NCBI GenBank assembly: GCA_008032935.1
Contig: CP032039.1
Coordinates: forward strand, 992,001-1,056,000
Reading direction: 5' to 3'
Length of the DNA stretch: 64,000 nt
Origin: Helicobacter pylori
GTDB lineage: Bacteria > Campylobacterota > Campylobacteria > Campylobacterales > Helicobacteraceae
Shown here: positions 29,603-38,410 of the stretch, piece by piece
How positions within the stretch are numbered: position 1 is the stretch's first letter
Layout of the letters: each line of letters opens with the position of its first letter
The notes under the pieces: generated by a model
The model's database searches: none
The model's input: only the letters and a program-made list of their open reading frames with translations
Told to the model about the DNA's origin: nothing
Program-made: the position numbers and the translations under genes

Positions 29603-30252
29603 TCACTGCTCTTGTTTAAGGGCTTTGATTTCTAGGGTTTTTGTGGCTAACTTTTGCGCCTCTTCCTCATCATGCGTTACCATAATGAAAGTAGCGCAAG
29701 AATTTTGGTGTATCTCTTTGATGAGATCCTGTAAATTCTTACGATTAAAACTATCTAAAGCGCTAAAAGGCTCATCTAATAAAATGAGTTCTGGCCTGTG
29801 GATAATCCCTCTAATAATGCCCACCCTTTGGGCTTGCCCCCACTCAATTCATTAGGGAATTTATCCATAAGGTTCTCCTCTAACCCCATTTTTAACGCTA
29901 AGGCTTTGGCCTCTTTTTGAGCGGCTTGTTTGTTTATGCCTTGCAAATTAAGGCAAAAGGTCATGTTTTGCAGAGCGTTTAAATGAGAAAATAAGGAATT
30001 GCCTTGAGCGATATAGCCTATTTTTTGGCGTAAAAAAGCGTTGTTTGAAAGGGTCTCATTAAAGATTTTAACGCTCCCAAGATTAGGTTTTAAAAGCCCT
30101 AAAATCAAGCCTAAAAGCGTGCTTTTACCGCTCCCGCTTTCCCCTAAAACGCATAAAAAATCCCCTTTTTGAATGCTTAAATTAAAATCCTTAAAAACAG
30201 CGCGATTGTGGTAGTTAAAAGACACATTCTCTATCTTGACGATTTCTTTCAT
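29603..30252 (-). pseudogene. proV: Osmoprotectant ABC transporter ATP-binding protein (ProV/OpuCA type), frameshifted
   Basis: ATPase of a glycine-betaine/choline-type importer. The N-terminal part (30252 to 29776) carries Walker A GESGSGKST and the start of the signature ELSGG. The C-terminal part (29824 to 29603) carries Walker B LILLDEPFSALD and the switch VTHDEEEA. Frames are joined if a sixth base is present in the 5-C run at 29837-29841 (plus strand): ELSGGQAQRVGIIRGIIHRP, giving about 216 aa. As read, the protein stops without Walker B and should be inactive. It follows proWX by 1 bp. Confidence 0.88.
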
Positions 30253-30253
30253 G

Positions 30254-31924
30254 TTATAACCCTAATCTTTCTAAAAAATCTTTAGCTACGATTTTAGGGC
30301 TTTTTTTCAACACTTCCACCTGATAGTTTAAATCCTGCATCGTCTCATCGTTAATTTTTGAATCCAATTTTTCTAAGATTTCTAGTGCTTCAGGATACTT
30401 TTTTATAGTTTCTTTTCTTATAACAATACCGGCCTGATAATTAGGGAAAAACCCTTTATCGTCCTTAAGCACCTTTAAATCCAGCTCTTTGATTTGAGCG
30501 TCTGTGGTGAAGACGTCTAAAGCGTTGATTTTATGGGATTCAAAACTTTTATAACGCAAATTAATATCCATTTCATGCAAACTTCTAAAATGAAAGCGGT
30601 AAGCTTTCACTAAGCCCTTAAAAGCGTCCTCTCTTTCAAAAAAGTCAAACTCCGCTCCAAAATCAAAATTGGGGCTATGAAAGGCTAAATCGCTGAAAGT
30701 TTCAATCGCGTATTTTTGAGCGTCTTCTTTAGAAATCGCTAAAGAATAGGTGTTATTAAAGCCCAAAAGCCCCACCCACAAAAGATTAAATTCCTTCTCA
30801 TAACGCTTTTTAATCGTTTTAAAATCCACTTTTTGTGTCAAAGGGTTTTTGAGCGTGTTCACCCAAGCGGTGCCGGTATATTCCACATACAAATCAAAAT
30901 CGCCCCTAATCAATGCCGGATGGATATTCATCGTCCCCCCACCAATGCCAAACGCCCGCTTGATAGGGATATGGTGTTTTTCTAACAAAAGGCTTAAAAT
31001 CTCGCCCAAAATATACTGCTCACTGCTAGGTTTTGTCGCTACGACTAAGGGCTTTTCTTCTATGGCGTTTCTAGGAATGAGCCATAAAGCGCTCGCTAGC
31101 AATAAAAAAAGAAAAACCGCTAAATTAAGATAAACTCTTCTTTTTTGTTTTTGGGTGGCGTTTTGAGAAAATAGGCGTTGCAAGGCGTTTTCATGCTGAA
31201 AGACGCTCACGAATTGATCCGCTAAAACGCTAAAAAGAGCAATGATCAAACTACCCGCCACTAAAAGCGTGGTGTTTTGTGTGTTTAGCCCTCTAAAAAT
31301 CGCCTGCCCCAAACCCCCAGCCCCAATGAGCGCTCCAATCCCAGCCATCGCCACTAGCATCACCACCGCAATCCTTAAGCCCACTAAAATTTGGGGGATA
31401 GCGAGCAAGAATCGCACTTTAAAAAACAACTCTTTGGGGTTACACCCCAGCCCAATAGCGGCCTTAATCACCTCTTCTCGCACCTCTTTTAAAGCGTTAT
31501 AAGTGCTATGGACAATGGGTAATAAGCCGTATAAGACCAACACTAAAAGCGCGTTTTTTAACCCCACCCCAATCACAGGAATGAATAACGCGAATAACGC
31601 CAGCGATGGGATGGTGTAGAGGAAATTCACCACAGGGAGCAAAAACGCCCTAGCCTTTGAGTTATAAAACACAAAAACCCCAATCAAAACCCCAAACACC
31701 AACACGAGAAGACTAGAAAGCGCAACGATGATAAAATGCTGCGCGAGCAAGTCTATAAAGTAAATGAAGCGATCATGAAATTCTTTTATCAAATATTTTA
31801 CCACGCTTATTTTTAACACCATAGCAACTAAATGCTGCGTAGCCACATCTATAGAATGGAGCAACCATTCATACAATTCTTTGATCAATTGTTTAAAAAC
31901 GCCCATGCTTGGCATTATAACCAA
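30254..31924 (-). CDS. proWX: Fused permease/substrate-binding protein of an osmoprotectant ABC transporter (ProWX type)
   Basis: Residues about 50-260 form the permease with several membrane helices and the ABC-interaction loop EEVIKAAIGLGCNPKELFFK. Residues about 295-556 are the betaine/choline/carnitine-type binding domain (LVVATKPSSEQYILGEILSL, GIGGGTMNIHPALIRGDFD, YVEYTGTAW). Such permease-receptor fusions are characteristic of OpuC-type importers in this group. 556 aa. The start is uncertain: TTG 31924 or ATG at 31915 or 31906. Its ATPase partner downstream is frameshifted. Confidence 0.92.
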   Translation of the reverse strand: MVIMPSMGVFKQLIKELYEWLLHSIDVATQHLVAMVLKISVVKYLIKEFHDRFIYFIDLLAQHFIIVALSSLLVLVFGVLIGVFVFYNSKARAFLLPVVNFLYTIPSLALFALFIPVIGVGLKNALLVLVLYGLLPIVHSTYNALKEVREEVIKAAIGLGCNPKELFFKVRFLLAIPQILVGLRIAVVMLVAMAGIGALIGAGGLGQAIFRGLNTQNTTLLVAGSLIIALFSVLADQFVSVFQHENALQRLFSQNATQKQKRRVYLNLAVFLFLLLASALWLIPRNAIEEKPLVVATKPSSEQYILGEILSLLLEKHHIPIKRAFGIGGGTMNIHPALIRGDFDLYVEYTGTAWVNTLKNPLTQKVDFKTIKKRYEKEFNLLWVGLLGFNNTYSLAISKEDAQKYAIETFSDLAFHSPNFDFGAEFDFFEREDAFKGLVKAYRFHFRSLHEMDINLRYKSFESHKINALDVFTTDAQIKELDLKVLKDDKGFFPNYQAGIVIRKETIKKYPEALEILEKLDSKINDETMQDLNYQVEVLKKSPKIVAKDFLERLGL

Positions 31925-31982
31925 ACTTATTTGAATAAAGGGGTTTTAAAACGCTAAAGGCATTCTTTAATGTGGTTGCAGG

Positions 31983-32429
31983 TTAAAACTGAAAGGTGCG
32001 TTTGCCTAAATTAGTGCTAACTTCTATCCATAGCGGCTGGTTTTCGCATAAAATTTCATAGGCTACGCTTTGATTCCTCACTAAAGAAACGCTTTTAGGC
32101 GTGGGGTAGAGCGAGCAAGAACGCCCCTGATTGATGTCAATCTTTAAAATAACCACGCTCTCTACCACAGCGCTCACTTTCAAATAATACGACTCCCTAG
32201 CCCCTTGCCATTCTAAATAGGGCGTTTCTTGGGGGACAATCTCTAAAGCCACCAAAGGGCTTTGAGCCAGTTTTAAGCGCGTTTTTTGCTCCTGCTCTTT
32301 CAATTCTTGTTCTCTGTTGATCCCTTTATCAATCAAATCAAAAAGGTTTGAAGAAGCGTCCTTCTCTCTAGCAATAAGGCTCGCTAACAACAAAAAGATT
32401 AACAAAAAAATTGGTTTCATGCGATTCAT
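31983..32429 (-). CDS. Exported protein of unknown function in the mot operon
   Basis: 148 aa with a cleavable signal peptide (MKPIFLLIFLLLASLIAREK). The mature part is a small beta-rich domain with two Cys (SCSLYP and ILCENQ). Start overlaps the motB stop (ATGA), so it is coupled to motA-motB. A role in the motor or periplasm is possible from context but no domain supports it. Confidence 0.8.
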   Translation of the reverse strand: MNRMKPIFLLIFLLLASLIAREKDASSNLFDLIDKGINREQELKEQEQKTRLKLAQSPLVALEIVPQETPYLEWQGARESYYLKVSAVVESVVILKIDINQGRSCSLYPTPKSVSLVRNQSVAYEILCENQPLWIEVSTNLGKRTFQF

Positions 32430-33199
32430 TCTTGCTGTTTGTGGGGATTGAATTCTTCATCTAAAATAGAATGGATCTTGCTCAAATCGTTCGCATCGGT
32501 TGAAAAAAAGATTTCCACACGATTGTTTTTCATTCTGTTTTCTAGGGAATCATTAGGCGCGATAGGGTTTGTAGAGCCATAAGAAGAAAAAGACAATTGG
32601 TTAGGATCCACGCCGTATTGTATAAGGACTTTCATCACCCTATAAGCGCGATTGGCGGCTAATTCGTAATGGCTTTTAAAACGGGTTTTATTTAAAGGCG
32701 TATTATCTGTAAAACCTCTCACATTAATATGCACCCTTTTAGGGAGTTTTTGAATGATTTTAGCGATCCGTTCAATATAGAGCATCATGTCTTGATTGAT
32801 AGCATCTGATGTAGCGTTTTCAAACAACAAACTAGAGGGGAGCTTTAAAACAGAGCCTTGATCAATTTGCTCTAAAACACTGCCTTCGCCTTTGCGAGCG
32901 ATAGTGGCTTTTGTTTCGGTATTTTGCGAAGCCGGTTTGGAGCTTTCGCTCGCCATTTGCTCTTCTTCTTTCCCTGAATCAGGGGGGATCACTACAACCG
33001 GCTGCATCGCCTCTGGCTTAGGGGCGTAATTAAAAATCTTAATAAATTCGGTTTTTAAGGCTTCCACTTTGGATTTATTGACCGCTGAAATGGCATAAAG
33101 AGCGATAAAAAGCGCGAGCAACAACGACAAAAAGTCCGCATAAGGAACCGCCCATTTTTCACCGGCGGGGCATTCGGTGGGTTTGTTTTTCTTAGCCAT
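32426..33199 (-). CDS. motB: Flagellar motor stator protein MotB
   Basis: Peptidoglycan-anchored stator subunit. Single N-terminal helix with the proton-binding Asp in VPYADFLSLLLALFIALYA, a Ser/Lys/Thr-rich linker, then an OmpA-like peptidoglycan-binding domain (HINVRGFTDNTPLN, ANRAYRVMKVLIQYG, NRMKNNRVEIFF). 257 aa. It follows motA by 2 bp and overlaps the next gene by 4 bp. Confidence 0.97.
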   Translation of the reverse strand: MAKKNKPTECPAGEKWAVPYADFLSLLLALFIALYAISAVNKSKVEALKTEFIKIFNYAPKPEAMQPVVVIPPDSGKEEEQMASESSKPASQNTETKATIARKGEGSVLEQIDQGSVLKLPSSLLFENATSDAINQDMMLYIERIAKIIQKLPKRVHINVRGFTDNTPLNKTRFKSHYELAANRAYRVMKVLIQYGVDPNQLSFSSYGSTNPIAPNDSLENRMKNNRVEIFFSTDANDLSKIHSILDEEFNPHKQQE

Positions 33200-33201
33200 G
33201 T

Positions 33202-33975
33202 TTAGCCCTCAAATTGAGATTTTTTAGGTTCACCGGGAGCGATGTAGTTTAAGAGTTTGTTTTCTAAATCCCTTGGATTTTCCCCATTAGCGATGCCTAA
33301 AATCCCCTCTAAAAGAACGGTTTTTTCTTTGATAATGTCTTTAGACTTAGCTTTGAGCTTATGCCCAAAAGGGCCAAAAATCGCATAAGCACACATAATC
33401 CCTGTAACAGTGGCCGTAAAAGCCCCAGCGATCCCTGCTGCCATTTCAGCCGGGTTGTCTAGTTTTTGCAAGGCTAACATAAGCCCCATAACCGCCCCCA
33501 CTAACCCCATAGTAGGAGCGGTCTCACCAGCCGTCTCCCAATAATGAGCGGCGCCGTGGTAATACTCTTCCATTTCTTCAATGCTGATTTCTAAGCTTTC
33601 CTTAACGGATTTTAAATCCTTGCCATCTATGATCATAGACAAGCCATTACGGGTGAAATCGTCTTCAATTTGCACCACCCGCCCCTCTAAACTCAACACC
33701 CCATCTTTTCTTGCCAGAGTGGCTAATTCCACTAAATTTTTAATGGTTTCGTTTAAATTGATTTTAGGGTTTAAAAAAACAATTTTTATTTCTTTGTAAG
33801 CGGCTTTCACGTAACGCGCATGCGTGCCTGTCATGGCGGCAAAAAGCGAAGTAGGCACGATGATGATGACTGAACTCAAATGGATAATGTGCAACGGGTT
33901 GCCATCTTCTAAAATATCGCCTAGCGAAATAGAAGCGACCGCCAATACCAAGCCTAGTATGGTTGATAAATCCAA
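33202..33975 (-). CDS. motA: Flagellar motor stator protein MotA
   Basis: Ion-channel stator subunit with four membrane helices (about residues 3-22, 30-50, 155-175, 185-205) and the large cytoplasmic loop. Conserved motifs GETAPTMGLVGAVMGLM and GIAGAFTATVTGIMCAYAIF with the functional prolines. 257 aa, typical. First gene of motA-motB. Confidence 0.97.
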   Translation of the reverse strand: MDLSTILGLVLAVASISLGDILEDGNPLHIIHLSSVIIIVPTSLFAAMTGTHARYVKAAYKEIKIVFLNPKINLNETIKNLVELATLARKDGVLSLEGRVVQIEDDFTRNGLSMIIDGKDLKSVKESLEISIEEMEEYYHGAAHYWETAGETAPTMGLVGAVMGLMLALQKLDNPAEMAAGIAGAFTATVTGIMCAYAIFGPFGHKLKAKSKDIIKEKTVLLEGILGIANGENPRDLENKLLNYIAPGEPKKSQFEG

Positions 33976-33990
33976 AACTTACCCCTTAAT

Positions 33991-34758
33991 CTAAATTTCA
34001 TAATCCTGTAAATGCGTGATTTTATGCGTGCCACAAACCCTACATTTAGGGTTTTTGGGTGCTTGAATTTTTTTAAAATCCATCGTTTTAATATCGGCTA
34101 TAAGTAAAGTATTTATAAGTAAAGTTTCAAACCCTAAAAAATATTTAAGGCATTCGCTCGCTTGGATACACCCTAAAACTCCAGGTAAGACCCCAAAAAG
34201 CCCTGAAATAGGATTTAATCCCTTTTTAGGGGGCTTATCAAAAACGCACGCTAAGCATGCGCTATGGGGTAAAACGCTCATGCTTTGCCCCCTGTATTTT
34301 AAAACCCCGGCATGCGAATAGGGTTTTTGGGCCAACACGCAAGCGTCATTGATCAAAAATTTAGCGTTGAAATTGTCCGTGGCGTCTATGATAAAATCGT
34401 AAGGTTCTATGAGAGAAAGAGCGTTATGAGCCTTAAAGCGTTCTTCAAAAGCCTTTATTTCAATGCTAGCATTGAGTTGTTTTAAGCGCGCTTTCGCGCT
34501 AGAGGCTTTAGGTTGGTTTAAAAAATCCTGTGAATGGATGATTTGGCGTTGCAAATTACTCATATCTAGCACATCAAAATCTACAATACCGATTTTTCCT
34601 ATCCCAGCAGCGCACAGATACATCAAAACCGCCGATCCAAGACCCCCAGCCCCAATAACTAAAACGCTAGATTGTAAAAGCTTCAATTGGCCTTCTTCGC
34701 CCACATCTTCTAGCATGATATGGCGCAAATAACGCTCTTTTTCTAGCCGGCTTAACAA
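33991..34758 (-). CDS. ThiF/MoeB-family adenylyltransferase
   Basis: E1-like enzyme that adenylates the C-terminal Gly-Gly of a ubiquitin-like sulfur carrier. ATP-binding GAGGLGSAVLMYLCAAGIG, DFDVLDMSNLQRQI, DATDNFNAKFLIND, and two zinc CxxC motifs (CLAC and CRVC). 255 aa. The only visible carrier in the window is MoaD (45712-45936, ending PPVCGG), which favours MoeB, though ThiS activation is possible. It is coupled to an MBL-fold gene (0 bp gap). Confidence 0.9.
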   Translation of the reverse strand: MLSRLEKERYLRHIMLEDVGEEGQLKLLQSSVLVIGAGGLGSAVLMYLCAAGIGKIGIVDFDVLDMSNLQRQIIHSQDFLNQPKASSAKARLKQLNASIEIKAFEERFKAHNALSLIEPYDFIIDATDNFNAKFLINDACVLAQKPYSHAGVLKYRGQSMSVLPHSACLACVFDKPPKKGLNPISGLFGVLPGVLGCIQASECLKYFLGFETLLINTLLIADIKTMDFKKIQAPKNPKCRVCGTHKITHLQDYEI

Positions 34759-35376
34759 TTAAGCCATCCTTGAAACCCAAATTTTAGAATGCTCTCTTTC
34801 GGCAAAAAAACTTGTCTTATCCCCATGCCCTGGATAAATCTCTATGTCTTTAGGGAAATCTAAATTTTGAAACCTTAACAGGGACTCTTTCATGTCTTTT
34901 TCATTAGAATAAGGGAAATCATAACGGCCAATGCTGCGATAAAAAATAAAATCCCCGCTAAAAATCACCCCTTCTATTTCTATGATAGAGCAACCGGGCG
35001 TGTGCCCGGGAAAATGCCAGTATTTAATGGTGGTGTTTTCTATCTCTAAAGTGGTGCAACCTTTATTGCAAGGCACGCTGAAATTGGGGCTAAAAACCGG
35101 CATGCCTAAATGGAAAATATCATTTTCTAGCATGAACACATCGTCTTTTGGGGCGTAAATGGGGGTGTTTTTAAGGAGTTTTGACAATTGAGCGCTATCC
35201 CATACATGATCATAATGCCCATGCGTGATTAAAATCGCCTTAGGGTTTTTGGCGTTTTCTAACACCCATTCGCTGCTAGAAAATCCGGGATCAATAATAA
35301 AATCTATCCCACTAGAAAGCTTCACAATATAAGCGTTTTCTTCCACCGCCCCGCATTCTCGCCTTAAAATTTCCAA
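34759..35376 (-). CDS. Metallo-beta-lactamase-fold hydrolase (glyoxalase II-like)
   Basis: 205 aa. Metal-binding motif LITHGHYDHVWD (HxHxDH), later His in FPGHTPGCSII, Asp in FSGDFIF, and a terminal His in YPGHGDKTS: the full set expected for the glyoxalase II/YcbL subgroup. Substrate unknown; a thioester hydrolase is the family norm. Co-transcribed with the MoeB/ThiF gene. Confidence 0.9.
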   Translation of the reverse strand: MEILRRECGAVEENAYIVKLSSGIDFIIDPGFSSSEWVLENAKNPKAILITHGHYDHVWDSAQLSKLLKNTPIYAPKDDVFMLENDIFHLGMPVFSPNFSVPCNKGCTTLEIENTTIKYWHFPGHTPGCSIIEIEGVIFSGDFIFYRSIGRYDFPYSNEKDMKESLLRFQNLDFPKDIEIYPGHGDKTSFFAEREHSKIWVSRMA

Positions 35377-35508
35377 ACTCTAAACTCCCTTCAAACTTAG
35401 CTTAAAAAGTCATTATTATTGAATATCATAGCGCAAAAATAAGGCGATTTTGACTAGAATAGCGCTTCTATTATTGTTGGTTGAGATGAGTTTAATGAAA
35501 GGAAAATC

Positions 35509-36519
35509 ATGCGTTCGTTTGGGAATTACATGCAAGAGTGGCTTTATGGAGAAAAGGGATATTACAAAAAAGCGCTAATCGGTCCAAAAGGGGATTTTTA
35601 CACTTCGGTGTCTTTGAGTAAGTTTTTTGGGGGCGCTGTTGCGTTTTATATCATCAAGCTTTTAGAAGAAGAAAAATTATTTTTGCCTTTAAAAATTGTA
35701 GAAATTGGCGCTCATCATGGGCATTTTTTGAGCGATATAGCGAATTTTTTGAACGCTTTGAGCGTGGGCGTAATGGAAAAATGCGAGTTTGTCAGCTGTG
35801 AGCCTTTAAAGGAATTGCAAAAACTCCAACGAACTATTTTTAAACAAGCCACGCAATTGGATTTGATGATCTGCGATCTGAAAGATCTAGATTTCAAGGG
35901 GCATGAAAGCGCGTTTGTTGTTTCTAATGAATTGTTTGACGCATTCGCTTGCGAGATCATTAAAGATAACCAAATGCTTTTTATTACCCATGATCATCAG
36001 GGCGTTTGGGGCGCTATTGATGAACCCACTAAAGAACTTCTTAAAAATTTGGATTTAAAACAAGGGTGCGCGCCGTTATTTTTAGAGGCTTTCATTAAAG
36101 ATTTGTTAGAGAAATTGGATGAGGCTTCTTCTTGGGTTTTTTTGAGCTTTGATTATGGCGATGAAATAGAGAGGAAAGACATGCATTTAAGGGCTTTTAA
36201 AAACCACCAAGCGCTGGATTTTAAGGATATTTTAAACAATCTGGCTTCTTTGTATCAAAAGAGCGATCTGACCTATGATGTCAATTTTTCTCTGGTGCGC
36301 AATTTGCTTGAAAAACACCATGCACAATTTTCATTCTTCAAATCGCAGGCTAACGCTTTGTTGGATATGGGGCTTATGGAATTATTAGAAACATTTTCAA
36401 AGAGCGTGGGTTATGAAAGGTATTTAAAAGAAGCGGCTAAAATCAAGCCCCTAATTAGCCCTGGGGGCTTGGGGGAGCGTTTCAAAGCGTTAGAGTTTGT
36501 GAAAAAAAATAAAATGTAA
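35509..36519 (+). CDS. MidA/NDUFAF7-family SAM-dependent methyltransferase-like protein
   Basis: 336 aa of the DUF185 family. Signature N-terminus SFGNYMQEWLYGEKGYY with GPKGDFYTSVSLSKFFGG, the SAM-binding stretch LKIVEIGAHHGHFLSDIA, and VVSNELFDAFACEI. Mitochondrial NDUFAF7 methylates a complex I subunit; the bacterial substrate is unknown. Its SD GAAAGGAA precedes ATG. It is followed by a 417-bp gap. Confidence 0.88.
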   Translation: MRSFGNYMQEWLYGEKGYYKKALIGPKGDFYTSVSLSKFFGGAVAFYIIKLLEEEKLFLPLKIVEIGAHHGHFLSDIANFLNALSVGVMEKCEFVSCEPLKELQKLQRTIFKQATQLDLMICDLKDLDFKGHESAFVVSNELFDAFACEIIKDNQMLFITHDHQGVWGAIDEPTKELLKNLDLKQGCAPLFLEAFIKDLLEKLDEASSWVFLSFDYGDEIERKDMHLRAFKNHQALDFKDILNNLASLYQKSDLTYDVNFSLVRNLLEKHHAQFSFFKSQANALLDMGLMELLETFSKSVGYERYLKEAAKIKPLISPGGLGERFKALEFVKKNKM

Positions 36520-36708
36520 AGTATTTTTACAATTTAAATAATAAAGAGTTTGCGTATTTTCGTATTTTTAAGGGGGGATTGGTGTCTTGGATTTTAGAAT
36601 ATTAAAGCATTTACTATTAAAGCTTTCAAGATTGGTTTAATTAATATGAAAAGTTGAGAGAGGCTAACTTGCTTTCTCAATTTAAGGTAAGAGCATCAGG
36701 ACATTTTA

Positions 36709-36843
36709 ATGAAAAAGTTTATTATAAGTTATAGTAAAGAAGGAAGGAATAAATATAAATATGCCTTTTGCCCTTACCTTCGCCGAGCATTATACCAAAA
36801 AAAAAAAAAAAAAAAAACGATGTTATTTGAACTCTATTTTTAA
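36709..36843 (+). CDS. Possible 44-aa small protein containing a poly-Lys tract
   Basis: ATG at 36709 with AGGAC upstream. The frame runs MKKFIISYSKEGRNKYKY, then ALYQ followed by six Lys from the 21-A run, then TMLFELYF and TAA. Very basic with Cys and several Tyr. The A-run would make the C-terminus vary by slippage. No family recognised; it may be chance in AT-rich sequence. Confidence 0.25.
   Translation: MKKFIISYSKEGRNKYKYAFCPYLRRALYQKKKKKKTMLFELYF
36797..36817. repeat. Homopolymeric tract of 21 A
   Basis: An unbroken run of 21 A residues between cc and cg. Long homopolymers in H. pylori commonly mutate by slippage and control phase variation; here the tract is 73 bp upstream of the -10 of the next gene and inside a small possible frame. 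Confidence 0.95.
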
Positions 36844-36889
36844 CATTCTTTTTTCTTTTTTAAAATTGGTATTAAAAAGAAAGAATTGC

Positions 36890-36895
36890 TATAAT
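36890..36895 (+). promoter_or_regulatory. Extended -10 element
   Basis: TATAAT preceded by TGC (an extended -10) lies 41-46 bp upstream of the start at 36937. Confidence 0.6.
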
Positions 36896-36936
36896 TTGAA
36901 ACAATTTAAATCTATTGATGGGATAAAAGGGGTTTT

Positions 36937-37263
36937 TTGAAAATTTTTCTTTCTTGCAAGTCTTTGTTGATTCAAAGGAGTTTGGAATTTTATTTGAGCG
37001 ATTGCCTTTCTCCTATGGAAGTTTGCGATCTTGTTTTAAGCGATGATGAAACGCTAGAGATTAATAAGCCCCTATGCTTTATAGAAGAGCGCTTAAGAAA
37101 GCCTTTCACCAAACAGAGCGTGAAAGAAGATATCAAAAATTTTTATCGCGCTTTAAAGACGAGCGAAAAACCTTGCGAAGAAATGAAAATTTCTAAAGAG
37201 CAAAAGATTCAGCAATTACTAGAAGAATACACCCAAAAATTATGCCAAATCATCAGCCAGTAA
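36937..37263 (+). CDS. Conserved hypothetical protein upstream of rsmD
   Basis: 108 aa, TTG start after AAAAGGGG. It has helical character, Lys/Glu-rich, no signal peptide or known motif (segments: IFLSCKSLLIQRSLEFYLS; EEYTQKLCQIISQ). The last 22 bases overlap the start of rsmD, showing translational coupling. It heads a unit with rsmD, fliL and acpS. Function unknown. Confidence 0.8.
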   Translation: MKIFLSCKSLLIQRSLEFYLSDCLSPMEVCDLVLSDDETLEINKPLCFIEERLRKPFTKQSVKEDIKNFYRALKTSEKPCEEMKISKEQKIQQLLEEYTQKLCQIISQ

Positions 37264-37844
37264 AAAAATTTAAAATTATTGGGGGGGCTTGCAAGGGATT
37301 GGGCTTGAATTTGCCTAACGTTTCTAGCACGCGCCCCACCAAAGCGATCGTAAGAGAGTCGTTTTTTAACACCTTGCAAGCAGAAATTAATGGAGCGCAT
37401 TTTATAGAAGTGTTTTCAGGCAGCGCTTCTATGGGTTTAGAGGCTTTGAGTAGGGGGGCTAAAAGTGCGGTGTTTTTTGAGCAAAATAAAAGCGCTTATA
37501 AGACGCTTTTAGAAAATATTTCCCTTTTTAAAAACCGCTTGAAAAAGGAAATTGAAATTCAAACTTTTTTAGATGACGCTTTCAAGCTTTTACCCACGCT
37601 GTGTTTAAAAAATGGCGTTTTGAATATCCTTTATTTGGATCCTCCTTTTGAAACAAGCGGGTTTTTAGGGATTTATGAAAAATGTTTTCACGCTTTAGAA
37701 AGGTTATTAAACCGCTCTCATTCAAAAAATCTTTTAGTGGTTTTTGAGCATGAAAGCTTGCATGAGATGCCTAAAAGTCTCGCAACTTTAGCTATAATCA
37801 AACAGAAAAAATTCGGGAAAACCACTTTAACTTATTTTCAATAG
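37242..37844 (+). CDS. rsmD: 16S rRNA (guanine966-N2)-methyltransferase RsmD
   Basis: 200 aa. RsmD N-terminus KIIGGACKGLGLNLP, then RPTKAIVRESFFNTLQ, SAM-binding FIEVFSGSASMGLEALSRGA and the catalytic DPPF motif (LYLDPPFETSGF). Methylates 16S rRNA of the small subunit. It overlaps the upstream unknown gene by 22 bp. Confidence 0.93.
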   Translation: MPNHQPVKKFKIIGGACKGLGLNLPNVSSTRPTKAIVRESFFNTLQAEINGAHFIEVFSGSASMGLEALSRGAKSAVFFEQNKSAYKTLLENISLFKNRLKKEIEIQTFLDDAFKLLPTLCLKNGVLNILYLDPPFETSGFLGIYEKCFHALERLLNRSHSKNLLVVFEHESLHEMPKSLATLAIIKQKKFGKTTLTYFQ

Positions 37845-37852
37845 GAATAGGC

Positions 37853-38404
37853 ATGGCAGAAGAACAAGAAAATACCGCGCAACAACCCCAAAAAAAAAGC
37901 AAAGCCCTTTTATTTGTCATTATTGGAAGCGTGTTAGTGATGCTTTTGTTGGTGGGGGTGATTATCATGCTGCTTATGGGGAATAAGGAAGAATCTAAAG
38001 AAAACGCTTCTAAAAACACCCAAGAAGTTCAAGCTAATCCTATGGCGAACAAAAATCAAGAGGCTAAAGAAGGTTCTAATATCCAGCAATATCTGGTGCT
38101 TGGGCCTTTGTATGCGATTGATGCGCCTTTTGCGGTGAATCTGGTCTCTCAAAATGGCAGACGCTACCTTAAGGCTTCTATTTCGTTAGAATTGAGTAAT
38201 GAAAAGCTTTTAAATGAAGTCAAGGTTAAAGACACAGCGATTAAAGACACGATTATAGAGATTCTATCGTCTAAAAGCGTGGAAGAAGTGGTTACTAACA
38301 AGGGCAAAAACAAGCTTAAAGACGAGATTAAGAGCCATTTGAATTCGTTTTTGATTGATGGCTTTATTAAAAATGTCTTTTTCACTGATTTTATCATCCA
38401 ATAA
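37853..38404 (+). CDS. fliL: Flagellar basal-body protein FliL
   Basis: 183 aa. One N-terminal transmembrane helix (LLFVIIGSVLVMLLLVGVII) after a Gln/Lys-rich cytoplasmic head, and a periplasmic domain typical of FliL (YLVLGPLYAIDAPFAVNLV; C-terminal NVFFTDFIIQ). FliL associates with the MotAB stator. It stands between rsmD and acpS rather than with other flagellar genes. Confidence 0.93.
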   Translation: MAEEQENTAQQPQKKSKALLFVIIGSVLVMLLLVGVIIMLLMGNKEESKENASKNTQEVQANPMANKNQEAKEGSNIQQYLVLGPLYAIDAPFAVNLVSQNGRRYLKASISLELSNEKLLNEVKVKDTAIKDTIIEILSSKSVEEVVTNKGKNKLKDEIKSHLNSFLIDGFIKNVFFTDFIIQ

Positions 38405-38410
38405 TTTTAA

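Larger units (their letters stand above)
36520..36936. other. 417-bp intergenic region with a 21-A tract
   Basis: Contains an inverted GAGAG/TTCTC pair (about 36656-36681), a small possible reading frame (36709-36843), an uninterrupted run of 21 A (36797-36817), and a TATAAT -10 (36890-36895) for the next gene. Otherwise AT-rich with nothing recognised. Confidence 0.6.
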
